Of a DNA stretch of 64,000 nt, positions 17,726 to 25,958 are shown in pieces (position 1 is the stretch's first letter; every line of letters begins with the position of its first letter). The notes below the pieces were generated by a model. It worked only from the letters and a program-made list of their open reading frames with translations. It was not told where the DNA came from and made no database searches. The stretch comes from Mucilaginibacter sp. L196 (GTDB lineage Bacteria > Bacteroidota > Bacteroidia > Sphingobacteriales > Sphingobacteriaceae), in contig NZ_LMUO01000015.1 of the NCBI RefSeq assembly GCF_009765905.1, positions 340,219 to 404,218 on the forward strand. The letters run 5' to 3'. Position numbers and translations under genes: made by a program.

Positions 17726-17965
17726 TTACCTTGGTAATGGTGGACGCGGTGGCGGCGGTGGTAAGTGAATGTGTATACGTGTATGCCTCCTGTGGTGCCT
17801 GTAATAATGGTGTCTCCGAGCAAAAGGTAATGGTGGACGCGGTGGTGGAGGTGGTAAACGTTGTAATAGTGTTATTGGCGCAGTTAATACCACAGCTTTT
17901 GCCCTTGTAAGCTGTACGCTACCCATTAGCAGCATAACAACCAAAGCGATTTTTAAATACTTCAT
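17726..17965 (-). CDS. Small secreted Pro/Arg/His-rich protein, unknown function
   Basis: I do not recognise this 79-residue protein. It has a clear signal peptide (residues 1-22, ending TRA). Then come two copies of PPPPPRPPLP flanking a middle that is mostly His, Arg and Tyr (RRHHYYRHHRRH). The two Pro-rich units rest on a DNA repeat whose first 20 bases are identical at 17733-17752 and 17826-17845. The mature part is highly basic and could bind metal, polyanion or membrane, but that is a guess. The terminator at 17554 and the good signal peptide favour a real gene; a repeat-generated false frame remains possible. Confidence 0.55.
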   Translation of the reverse strand: MKYLKIALVVMLLMGSVQLTRAKAVVLTAPITLLQRLPPPPPRPPLPFARRHHYYRHHRRHTRIHIHLPPPPPRPPLPR

Positions 17966-18027
17966 AAATTGAAATTCGTTAGGTGATAGTTTGTTAACAT
18001 TATGATCTGAATAATGTTTTATGCGCT

Positions 18028-18951
18028 TTACTCAATCACGTTTTTATACAGGAAATCGGCGGAGAACTGTCCGGCTTCTAACCAACGTTCCTTAGTGCCT
18101 TTGCCGCCTGAAAATAAGGGATCAAAATGTTTTTGCAATTCGTGGGAGTAACCTTCAAAAACTTTTAATTCATTGGGGATACCCAATGAATCTGCCTTGG
18201 CATGAATATCCTCACCACCATATAAAGGCGCGCTTTTGTGTGTGGGCGATACCATACCATCCTCACTACCTAAACAGGTAACAATGGGCACTTTTGCGTT
18301 TTCAAGCCAGTCGAGGTTGTAAATAGCACCCCAGAAGTTTATAACTGCCGCAACATGCGCGCGATTATGCGGATAGTTAACCGCTGTGCTATCGCCAGTT
18401 ATTTTGGCCATATCGGCCAGTTCGGCGTTGGTAGCATAAGCAGCTTGCAGGGCTATGATCCCTCCTGCCGAGTTTCCGGCCAGGATAATTTTATCAGGGT
18501 CGATACCATATTTTTTGGCATTCAGGGTGAAATAAGCAATAGCGGTTTTGGCATCCTGCACAGCGTAATAGCTGCTTTTTTGCAGTTCGTCAAAGTGGAA
18601 TAAAGGATTTTTTTTGCTCAGGCGATAATTAATATCCGCGCAAACATAGCCGCGCTGAGCGAATGTTTTGCTCCATAATTCAACACCATCTGCCGACTTT
18701 GAACCGAACTTGAATCCGCCGCCATGCATCCAAATAATTAAGGGGCGATGTTTGGTATCATCACCTGTTGGGCGGTAGAGATCAAACAGATAGGCTTTTT
18801 CATCATCTTTTGATGCTGAAGGGTTATAGCTTTGATCTTTTTCGATGCTAACGCCCTGGTATATAATATCTTTATAACGATGTTTGGTTTGCGCTTGCGT
18901 AATTATCGCGAAGCAAAAAAGCGGTATATAAATGAAAATTCTTTTGAGCAT
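18028..18951 (-). CDS. Alpha/beta hydrolase esterase, secreted (BD-FAE/HSL-like)
   Basis: The 307-residue product has a signal peptide (1-20) and the oxyanion motif HGGG at 76-79. Ser161 in GNSAGG is the nucleophile, with an Asp in GSEDG and a His in EGYSHEL completing the triad. This is the carboxylesterase/lipase fold of the HGGG type; Bacteroidota members often deacylate plant polysaccharides. The gene sits beside the small Pro/His-rich gene on the same strand, 62 bases upstream of it, and diverges from the pigment cluster. Confidence 0.85.
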   Translation of the reverse strand: MLKRIFIYIPLFCFAIITQAQTKHRYKDIIYQGVSIEKDQSYNPSASKDDEKAYLFDLYRPTGDDTKHRPLIIWMHGGGFKFGSKSADGVELWSKTFAQRGYVCADINYRLSKKNPLFHFDELQKSSYYAVQDAKTAIAYFTLNAKKYGIDPDKIILAGNSAGGIIALQAAYATNAELADMAKITGDSTAVNYPHNRAHVAAVINFWGAIYNLDWLENAKVPIVTCLGSEDGMVSPTHKSAPLYGGEDIHAKADSLGIPNELKVFEGYSHELQKHFDPLFSGGKGTKERWLEAGQFSADFLYKNVIE

Positions 18952-19029
18952 TCTTATTATTTTTTAATATATACGTTACAAATTGCGGGTGTGGATGTTT
19001 CAACATGTAATCACTAACAGCAATTTTAC

Positions 19030-19037
19030 TAAATTTG
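19030..19037 (+). promoter_or_regulatory. Possible -7 box (TAAATTTG) of the pigment cluster
   Basis: TAAATTTG fits TAnnTTTG and lies 72 bases before the first cluster ATG. No -33 TTTG is seen at the expected distance, so support is partial. Confidence 0.3.
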
Positions 19038-19109
19038 GAGTGATATGGGTTTGAATATTACGCCCTATCACACATAAATAATAGTACCAGCAGTAATTAT
19101 TGAGAAATA

Positions 19110-20402
19110 ATGACATTTATAGAGGAAAAAGATATAAAGACAGATAAGCAAACCGCAATGCAGGAGCAAAAATTACAGGAGCTATTAGTTTATCTATCTA
19201 AAAATTCACCTTTTTACAGGGAGCTTTTCGCGAAGCACCATATTGATATATCAGCTGTAAAAACGGTTACTGATCTGGCTTCTATTCCTACCACTACAAA
19301 AGATGATCTGCAACAACGCAATAACGATTTTTTATGTGTACCTGCTGAAGATGTTATTGAATATACCTCCACATCGGGCACATTGGGCAGCCCTGTAACC
19401 ATCGCCCTTACAGAAAACGATTTACAGCGCTTAGCCTATAACGAGTATAGTTCCTTTAGCTGTGCCGATGGTTCAAAGGATGATACCTACCAGTTAATGC
19501 TAACGCTCGACAGGCAGTTTATGGCGGGGATTGCTTATTATCTGGGTATACGCAAATTGGGGGCGGGGATTATCCGACTGGGTCCGGGCGTGCCATCGTT
19601 GCAATGGGAAACCATTAAGCGGTTAAAACCGACGGCTATTGTGGCTGTACCATCATTTATTTTAAAACTGATACAGTATGCCAAAGATACCGGCATCGAT
19701 ATAAATGAAACATCAGTTAAAAAAGCGATTTGTATTGGAGAGAATATCCGCAATACAGATTTCTCGCTTAATATTTTAGGCAAGAAAATAACCGAGGCAT
19801 GGGATATTAAATTGTACTCTACTTATGCCTCTACCGAAATGCAAACCGCATTTACCGAATGCGGCGAAGGCAAAGGCGGCCACTATCAACCCGAATTAGT
19901 TATTGTTGAGTTACTGGATGAAAATAACCAACAAGTTGCCCCCGGCACACCCGGTGAGGTAACTATTACAACGCTCGGTGTTGAGGGCATGCCATTACTA
20001 CGCTACAAAACCGGCGATATGTGCATGTACTTTGATGAACCATGTGCTTGCGGCAGAACTAGTTTGCGCCTGTCATCCATTATGGGGCGTAAAAAGCAGA
20101 TGATTAAGTTTAAGGGGACCACCTTATACCCTCCTGCCCTGTTTGATTTGCTGAATGAGCGGGAGGAAATATTGGATTTTGTGATTGAGGTTTCATCAAA
20201 TGAAATCGGGTTAGATCAAGTATTGATCTACATCGTACCATCGGAAATAAGCGAGGAATGTGATCACCGCATCAGGGCTTATTTACAGGCGAGGTTAAGG
20301 GTTAGTCCGCATATTAAGTATGTGACTGCCGAGGCTATTCAAAAAATGCAGTTTAGCGAGGCCAGCCGTAAAGCAATTAAGTTTGTAGATAAGCGGAATT
20401 AA
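19110..20402 (+). CDS. AMP-dependent acyl ligase, phenylacetate-CoA-ligase-like
   Basis: The 430-residue protein has the adenylation P-loop TSTSGTLGSP at 86-95, the YSTYASTEM segment near 240 and LRYKTGDM near 310. A Cys-rich EPCACGRTS follows, all as in PaaK-type ligases, with the small C-terminal domain complete. In flexirubin clusters such an enzyme activates the aryl acid made by the ammonia-lyase (4-coumarate or a derivative) and loads it on the acyl carrier protein. It is the first gene of the plus-strand block, four bases before the acetyltransferase gene. Activation of a fatty acid for the resorcinol is the alternative. Confidence 0.82.
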   Translation: MTFIEEKDIKTDKQTAMQEQKLQELLVYLSKNSPFYRELFAKHHIDISAVKTVTDLASIPTTTKDDLQQRNNDFLCVPAEDVIEYTSTSGTLGSPVTIALTENDLQRLAYNEYSSFSCADGSKDDTYQLMLTLDRQFMAGIAYYLGIRKLGAGIIRLGPGVPSLQWETIKRLKPTAIVAVPSFILKLIQYAKDTGIDINETSVKKAICIGENIRNTDFSLNILGKKITEAWDIKLYSTYASTEMQTAFTECGEGKGGHYQPELVIVELLDENNQQVAPGTPGEVTITTLGVEGMPLLRYKTGDMCMYFDEPCACGRTSLRLSSIMGRKKQMIKFKGTTLYPPALFDLLNEREEILDFVIEVSSNEIGLDQVLIYIVPSEISEECDHRIRAYLQARLRVSPHIKYVTAEAIQKMQFSEASRKAIKFVDKRN

Positions 20403-20406
20403 TTTA

Positions 20407-20922
20407 ATGGAGATACTTATCGAAACAGAACGCCTCGTTATACGCGAGGTCATTCCGGAGGATATTGATGGGATGTTTGAGCTTGAATCTGATGCGCTGG
20501 TACATCAATATTTAGGAAATCAACCCATAAAAACCCGGGAGGAAAGTCCGGGCAGAATCGAATTTATTCGCCTGCAATATATTGATCATGGTATTGGGAG
20601 ATGGGCGATGATTGAAAAAGAAACGAACAACTTTATTGGTTGGACGGGTTTCAAATTCATTAATGAAACCGTTAACGGGCATATCAATTACTATGATCTT
20701 GGTTACCGGATGATCCCGAAATACTGGGGCAAAGGCTACGCCACAGAAGCAGCTAAAGCATGCCTGGATTATGGCATCAATCAGCTTAAACTAAACCCAA
20801 TTTATGGTATTGCTGCTGATGATAATTCCAGCTCAAAAAATGTACTGGTAAAAGCAGGTTTTACTCCCGCAGAAACCTTTATGCACCACGGTATTTTGCA
20901 CAGGTGGTTCAATTTTCAATAA
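20407..20922 (+). CDS. GNAT acetyltransferase, RimJ/RimL-like
   Basis: A 171-residue GNAT protein. It has ETERLVIRE at the N-terminus, the acetyl-CoA loop region WGKGYATEA near 116 and the N-terminal-acetyltransferase-like ADDNSSSKNVLVKAGF. It follows the ligase gene by four bases and so is probably co-transcribed. A role in pigment synthesis is not obvious; it may be a resident protein modification enzyme carried in the operon. A strong hairpin after its stop separates it from the ammonia-lyase gene. Confidence 0.85.
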   Translation: MEILIETERLVIREVIPEDIDGMFELESDALVHQYLGNQPIKTREESPGRIEFIRLQYIDHGIGRWAMIEKETNNFIGWTGFKFINETVNGHINYYDLGYRMIPKYWGKGYATEAAKACLDYGINQLKLNPIYGIAADDNSSSKNVLVKAGFTPAETFMHHGILHRWFNFQ

Positions 20923-20942
20923 TAACGTATATGAATTACTTA

Positions 20943-20975
20943 AGACTTACGAAGTTTTGGAAACTTCGTAAGTCT
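20943..20975. terminator. Perfect 15-bp hairpin between acetyltransferase and ammonia-lyase genes
   Basis: AGACTTACGAAGTTT pairs with AAACTTCGTAAGTCT around loop TGG. There is no T run, so it may attenuate transcription or protect the upstream mRNA end. It could also be a dispersed palindrome. Confidence 0.55.
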
Positions 20976-21045
20976 GCTATTTAAACGGCAGATATTTTAT
21001 ACATTTACCCCTTAATAAATTTCGTTTTAAAAAAATATTTTGCCC

Positions 21046-22599
21046 GTGATACTTGTTGGACAAAGCACCCTTACTCTAGAAAATTTCGCTGAAATACTTT
21101 ATAAACACCAGGAAGTAGCCCTTAATGAGGCCGCTTTAGAAAAGGTTAAGACCAATTTCGAATTCCTGCAACAATTCTCCTCTAACAAACTCATTTATGG
21201 CATCAATACCGGTTTTGGGCCGATGGCGCAGTACAAGGTAAACGAGGAAAATATACTGCAATTACAATATAACCTGATCCGCAGCCACTCATCCGGCAGC
21301 GGTAAATTAATGAGTGCCGAGCTATCTAAAGCCTTAATGGTTGCCCGCTTGAACAGCTTTATGCTGGCTTATTCGGGTGTGCATTTGGACTTGGTGGAGT
21401 TGTTGAAGGAACTCATTAATAAAAATATCAGTCCGTGTATATATGAGCATGGTGGCGTAGGCGCCAGCGGTGATTTGGTGCAGCTTGCTCATTTAGGCCT
21501 TGTTTTAATTGGCGAGGGTGAGGTAATTTTTGAAGGTGAGGTTCATCCAACTATCGACATATTTAACCGTTTTAATATAAAACCACTTTCTATTCATATC
21601 CGCGAAGGTTTGGCGGTTTTGAATGGCACTTCGGCTATGACGGGTATTGGTATGTTAAACATCATACAGGCGAGGAAATTGCTGAATTGGTCGCTGATGT
21701 TTTCATCGATGATTAATGAGATTGTTGAGGCATTTGATGACCATTATTCGCAGGAACTGAACGCGGTTAAACGCCATAAAGGTCAGAACAAGATCGCATC
21801 GCTGATGCGCGATATTTTGAAGGATAGTAAAATGATCCGCGATAGGTCGGAGCACTTATATAACCCGGACAACCTGGACCAGGAGGTTTTTGAAGATAAG
21901 GTACAGGAATATTATTCGCTACGTTGCGTAACACAGGTCTTAGGGCCGATATTCGATACCATAGTACAGGCTGAAGAGGTACTAGTGAATGAATTAAACT
22001 CTGTTAATGATAACCCGGTTATCGACCATTTAAACCATAATATTTTCCACGGTGGTAATTTCCATGGCGATTATGTTTCGCTGGAAATGGATAAGCTAAA
22101 AACGGCTATTACCAAACTGTCGATGTTATCAGAAAGACAATTGAACTATCTGCTTAACAGCAAATTGAACCAAAAACTACCTCCATTTGTAAACTTGGGC
22201 GTGCTAGGGTTTAATTTCGGGATGCAGGGCATGCAGTTCACCGCGACATCTACGGTTGCTGAGAACCAAACGCTATCATTCCCGATGTATGTACATAGCA
22301 TACCGAACAATAATGATAACCAGGATATTGTGAGCATGGGCTGCAATGCCGCATTGATGACTAAACGGGTGGTTGATAACTCCTTTGAGGTATTAGCCAT
22401 ACAATTGATGACCATTTTGCAAGCGATAGATTATCTGGAATGCCAGGATAGGTTGTCCTCGTTATCTCGTTCATTATATGATACTGTGCGCGAGATCTTC
22501 CCTAAATTTATTGAGGATCAGCCTAAATATAAAGAAGCTAAAAAAATTAAAGAGTTTTTAGAAAGCACCAACCACATAAATGCTTTTGCCGGGTTATAA
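21046..22599 (+). CDS. Tyrosine ammonia-lyase of the flexirubin type (HAL/PAL family)
   Basis: The 517-residue protein has the MIO triad Ala140-Ser141-Gly142 in VGASGD, the catalytic Tyr in YGINTGFG near 51, and NNNDNQD near the C-terminus. The selectivity pair lies in RSHSSG (Ser80-His81). From memory, the run around NTGFGPMAQY and SHSSG is the same as in the Flavobacterium johnsoniae tyrosine ammonia-lyase, so it likely makes 4-coumarate, the aryl starter. I chose the GTG at 21046 (giving MILVGQ); a TTG lies six bases earlier, and no ATG is available. Histidine is the alternative substrate. Confidence 0.88.
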   Translation: MILVGQSTLTLENFAEILYKHQEVALNEAALEKVKTNFEFLQQFSSNKLIYGINTGFGPMAQYKVNEENILQLQYNLIRSHSSGSGKLMSAELSKALMVARLNSFMLAYSGVHLDLVELLKELINKNISPCIYEHGGVGASGDLVQLAHLGLVLIGEGEVIFEGEVHPTIDIFNRFNIKPLSIHIREGLAVLNGTSAMTGIGMLNIIQARKLLNWSLMFSSMINEIVEAFDDHYSQELNAVKRHKGQNKIASLMRDILKDSKMIRDRSEHLYNPDNLDQEVFEDKVQEYYSLRCVTQVLGPIFDTIVQAEEVLVNELNSVNDNPVIDHLNHNIFHGGNFHGDYVSLEMDKLKTAITKLSMLSERQLNYLLNSKLNQKLPPFVNLGVLGFNFGMQGMQFTATSTVAENQTLSFPMYVHSIPNNNDNQDIVSMGCNAALMTKRVVDNSFEVLAIQLMTILQAIDYLECQDRLSSLSRSLYDTVREIFPKFIEDQPKYKEAKKIKEFLESTNHINAFAGL

Positions 22600-22623
22600 T
22601 TTATAGACGCAATTGATTAGTGA

Positions 22624-23778
22624 ATGAGCAATATAAATGAAATAAGCGAGCCCGAAGTTTTTGTTGTTGCCGATAATATTTTATCGCCATTAGGAAAAAC
22701 TACTGCCGAAAATTTCGCGAAGCTAAGGCAGAATGAATCAGGTGTGAAACAACATACTGATGTTGCCATATCTCCCCTACCCTTTTTTGCTTCACTATTT
22801 GATAAAGGCGAAACTTTTGTCAAAGCCGACGAACATAATTATACCAAATTTGAGCAGTTGCTAATTGCTTCTATTGCCGATGCATTAAATGGCAGCGGGG
22901 TTGATGTTCGGGATAAAAAAACGGTGTTGATTATATCTTCAACCAAAGGAAATATCAGCTTGCTTGAGAATGAAGTTGTCACCGACGAGCTGAAAGAAAG
23001 AGTTTCACTATCCACCTCTGCAAAACTTGTAGCTGAACACTTTGGGTTTCAAAACCAGCCGATCGTGGTTTCAAACGCATGTATCTCGGGCGTTTTGGGT
23101 GTGGTGATTGCAGCAAGGTTATTACGTTCCCATCAATATGAAAATGCGGTGGTAGCCGGCGCGGATGTGATCTCAAAATTTATCATGTCGGGTTTCCAAT
23201 CCTTCCAGGCATTGAGTGCGGGGCCATGCAAACCATTTGATAAGGAACACGATGGTTTAAACTTGGGTGAAGGCGCAGGCACTATTATTCTATCTACAAA
23301 TCACAAATACGCGCAAAACATAAAAGTAAAAGGCGGTTCGGTGAGTAACGATGCCAACCATATTTCAGGTCCGTCACGTACCGGGCAGGAGTTGGCTGGG
23401 GCTATAAAGAATGCCTTACAAGAAGCTAATTTTACACCTGCTGACATTGATTTTATATCTGCACACGGTACAGCAACAGTTTATAACGACGAAATGGAGG
23501 CGAATGCGATAGCCATATCAGGCTTGCAAAAAGCTCCTGTAAATAGCCTGAAAGGATTCTATGGCCATACTTTAGGTGCGGCAGGGTTGATAGAATCCAT
23601 TATATCAATCCAATCATTAAAACAAGCACTTGTAATTCCAACCATAGGTTTTACCGAAGCTGCCGACCCTGAAAAAGTTAATGTTTGCGCTGCTCCCCTA
23701 CGCCTTAAAGCAAATAACTTTTTAAAAACCGCATCGGGTTTTGGCGGTTGTAATGCTGCGGTTATTTTTGGTAAATAA
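22624..23778 (+). CDS. Beta-ketoacyl-ACP synthase (FabF-like), complete
   Basis: At 384 residues it retains the full Cys-His-His set: Cys153 in SNACISG, the first His in SAHGTATVYNDE and the second in YGHTLGAAG, plus the GFGGCN gatekeeper loop. It elongates ACP-bound chains with malonyl-ACP. It begins 25 bases after the lyase gene and probably shares its transcript. A class B repeat follows it. In aryl polyene systems one such synthase pairs with a chain-length-factor-like partner; the degenerate proteins at 23901 or 25959 are candidates. Confidence 0.88.
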   Translation: MSNINEISEPEVFVVADNILSPLGKTTAENFAKLRQNESGVKQHTDVAISPLPFFASLFDKGETFVKADEHNYTKFEQLLIASIADALNGSGVDVRDKKTVLIISSTKGNISLLENEVVTDELKERVSLSTSAKLVAEHFGFQNQPIVVSNACISGVLGVVIAARLLRSHQYENAVVAGADVISKFIMSGFQSFQALSAGPCKPFDKEHDGLNLGEGAGTIILSTNHKYAQNIKVKGGSVSNDANHISGPSRTGQELAGAIKNALQEANFTPADIDFISAHGTATVYNDEMEANAIAISGLQKAPVNSLKGFYGHTLGAAGLIESIISIQSLKQALVIPTIGFTEAADPEKVNVCAAPLRLKANNFLKTASGFGGCNAAVIFGK

Positions 23779-23791
23779 TAATAAAAAACCA

Positions 23792-23882
23792 TTGTCATTT
23801 CGACCGGAGAGAGAAATCTTCTAAAACAAGCATATTCGCCTTGAATATCGCAGAAGATTTCTCCCTCCGGTCGGAATGACAA
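23792..23882. repeat. Palindromic intergenic repeat, class B copy 1
   Basis: The arms are TTGTCATTTCGACCGGAG and CTCCGGTCGGAATGACAA with paired GAGAAATCTTCT and AGAAGATTTCTC inside. A broken copy lies at 57811-57975. It is unusual in lying inside an operon. Confidence 0.75.
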
Positions 23883-23900
23883 ATTGAATAAATAATATCT

Positions 23901-24539
23901 TTGGCATCTAACAATATCAAATTGCTCACCGAAAAATATATAACTGGTTTTTGTTCGATAAATAATGGCATCGTAGCTAAAGATGGTATTAATATTTTCG
24001 CTCATGAAAGTGATCTATCGGGTTTACTGTTGGCAGCCTATCAGCATTTGCAGTTAACTTATCCGAAGTTTTACAAAATGGATAATTTAAGCAAGCTTGG
24101 ATGGTTAGCAGCTGAGTTTTTATTGAAAGACACTTTTAATAAGACTGAATATCAGCCCGAAGATATCGGGGTTATACTGGCAAATGCCAATAGCAGTTTA
24201 GATGATGATGTTAAATATTGGGAGAGTATAAAGGATGTAGCAAGTCCATCGCTATTTGTGTATACCTTGCCGAATATTGTGATTGGCGAAATTTGTATCC
24301 GCAATCATTTTAAAGGCGAACAGGCTTTTTACATTCAGCCTGAGTTTGATACCCAGTTCATAGCACAACAAGTAGGTTATTTACTGGATAAAAACATTAT
24401 GCAAGCCTGTATTTGCGGCTGGGTGGATGTTTTTGAACAAGATTATAAAGCAGTTTTGTTTTTGGTTGAAAAGAAAAAGACGGATAAATCGGTTGTTTTT
24501 TCGGCTGAGAAAATGGATGAGATTTTTAATAAGGATTAA
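23901..24539 (+). CDS. Short degenerate ketosynthase-like protein without catalytic Cys
   Basis: The 212-residue protein resembles only the N-terminal half of a ketosynthase. It keeps PEDIGVILANANSS, the YTLPNIVIGEICIRN helix before the active site, and CGWVDVFE at the place of the usual VGGVD. At the nucleophile elbow it reads KGEQAFYIQ, so the Cys is absent, and no C-terminal His half exists. It could serve as a dimer partner or scaffold for a complete synthase. The frame has no early ATG; I chose the TTG at 23901, 122 bases after the previous gene, though a start further in is possible. It is flanked on both sides by repeat elements. Confidence 0.7.
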   Translation: MASNNIKLLTEKYITGFCSINNGIVAKDGINIFAHESDLSGLLLAAYQHLQLTYPKFYKMDNLSKLGWLAAEFLLKDTFNKTEYQPEDIGVILANANSSLDDDVKYWESIKDVASPSLFVYTLPNIVIGEICIRNHFKGEQAFYIQPEFDTQFIAQQVGYLLDKNIMQACICGWVDVFEQDYKAVLFLVEKKKTDKSVVFSAEKMDEIFNKD

Positions 24540-24566
24540 TAATATATGATTTTGTAGTTCCCCAGT

Positions 24567-24713
24567 CCTCTTTCCCGCTTGCGGAAGAGAGGGCTGGTCG
24601 AGCGAAGCAAAGACCGGGTGAGTAATATTGGAGAGGCATTAGCGCCTAGTTTACTCACCCCGACTACGTTGCGCTTGTCGACCCTCTCTTCGCCTGCGGC
24701 GGAAAGAGGGTGA
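24567..24713. repeat. Inverted pair of class E repeats
   Basis: One copy runs in reverse at 24567-24623 (TCGAGCGAAGCAAAGACCG inside). One runs forward at 24652-24713 (starting ACTCACCCCGACTACG). Together they form a large interrupted palindrome of about 150 bases inside the pigment operon. Confidence 0.65.
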
Positions 24714-24756
24714 AGATGCAAATCATTGGTAGATTAGATAACAACAGATAAACAAT

Positions 24757-25956
24757 ATGAGTTCATCAGTTTACATAGCAGGTGTTGGCGTAATTTCGGC
24801 TATCGGCAATAATGTCGCCGAGAACCTGGCTTCGCTTAAAAGTGAGCATGCTGGCATGGGCGATATCACGATGATGGATACCATTTACCGCAAGCAATTA
24901 CCTGTTGCCGAAGTAAAATTGAGTAATGATGAACTGGCTGCTCTTGCAGACTTACCCGCAAATATTAGTCGCACTACTTTACTAAGCGCGATTGCAGCGA
25001 AAGAGGCTTTAGATGATGCAAATATTCCTAATTTAAATAGCCTGCGCACTGGTTTTGTATCGGCAAACTCGGTTGGCGGGATGGACAAAAGCGAAGATTT
25101 TTTTGTTAAGTTTCTGGCTGATAATAGTAAAGGCAAACTACGGGATATATTCGATCACGAGTGCGGCAGTATGACAGAACTGGTTGCGGATAAATTAGGT
25201 ATCAGCGATTTTATGACTACGGTTAGTACTGCTTGTTCATCATCGGCTAACGCGATATTTTACGGTGCCCGGTTGATAAAAAATGATATAGTAGATGTGG
25301 TAATTGCAGGCGGTACAGATTCACTAACTAAGTTTACCCTCAACGGCTTTAATACCTTAATGATACTGGATAAAGAGTTTTGCAAACCCTTTGATGAAAA
25401 CCGCGAAGGATTAAATTTAGGCGAAGGATCGGGCTATTTGGTTTTGGTATCGGAAAAAGTAGCTAAAAAATTGGCTAAACAACCATATTGCACACTGAGT
25501 GGTTACAATAACAGTAACGATGCTTATCACCAAACGGCATCATCTCCGGATGGTACAGGTTCCTACCTGGCTATGCTGGGTGCTTTGAAAAAGAGCGGAC
25601 TACAAACTACAGATATTGATTATATTAACCTGCACGGTACCGGAACACCCAATAATGATAGCGCCGAAGGAACAGCTATAAAACGTTTGTTCGGACCTGA
25701 TTATCCGCCGATGAGCTCAACCAAATCATATACCGGGCATACCCTGGGGGCAAGTGGTGGTATTGAGGCTGTATTTTCAGTATTGGCTATCAAAAACAAA
25801 CTCATCTACCCCAACCTACGATTTGAGACCCGCATGGATGAATTACCTTTTGAACCTGTAAAGGAATTATTAACCGATCAGGATATTAAACACGTTATGT
25901 CGAACTCATTTGGCTTTGGCGGCAATTGTACATCACTTATATTTTCGGCTATTTAA
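24757..25956 (+). CDS. Beta-ketoacyl-ACP synthase (FabF-like), complete
   Basis: The 399-residue enzyme has Cys160 in VSTACSSS, His in LHGTGTPNND, His in YTGHTLGAS and the gatekeeper NSFGFGGN, so it is catalytically complete. It is the most FabF-like of the cluster and a likely iterative polyene synthase. Its stop lies three bases before the ATG of the chain-length-factor-like gene, which suggests translational coupling and a heterodimer. The coupling is seen in the sequence; the heterodimer is inferred from known KS-CLF pairs. Confidence 0.9.
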   Translation: MSSSVYIAGVGVISAIGNNVAENLASLKSEHAGMGDITMMDTIYRKQLPVAEVKLSNDELAALADLPANISRTTLLSAIAAKEALDDANIPNLNSLRTGFVSANSVGGMDKSEDFFVKFLADNSKGKLRDIFDHECGSMTELVADKLGISDFMTTVSTACSSSANAIFYGARLIKNDIVDVVIAGGTDSLTKFTLNGFNTLMILDKEFCKPFDENREGLNLGEGSGYLVLVSEKVAKKLAKQPYCTLSGYNNSNDAYHQTASSPDGTGSYLAMLGALKKSGLQTTDIDYINLHGTGTPNNDSAEGTAIKRLFGPDYPPMSSTKSYTGHTLGASGGIEAVFSVLAIKNKLIYPNLRFETRMDELPFEPVKELLTDQDIKHVMSNSFGFGGNCTSLIFSAI

Positions 25957-25958
25957 TT

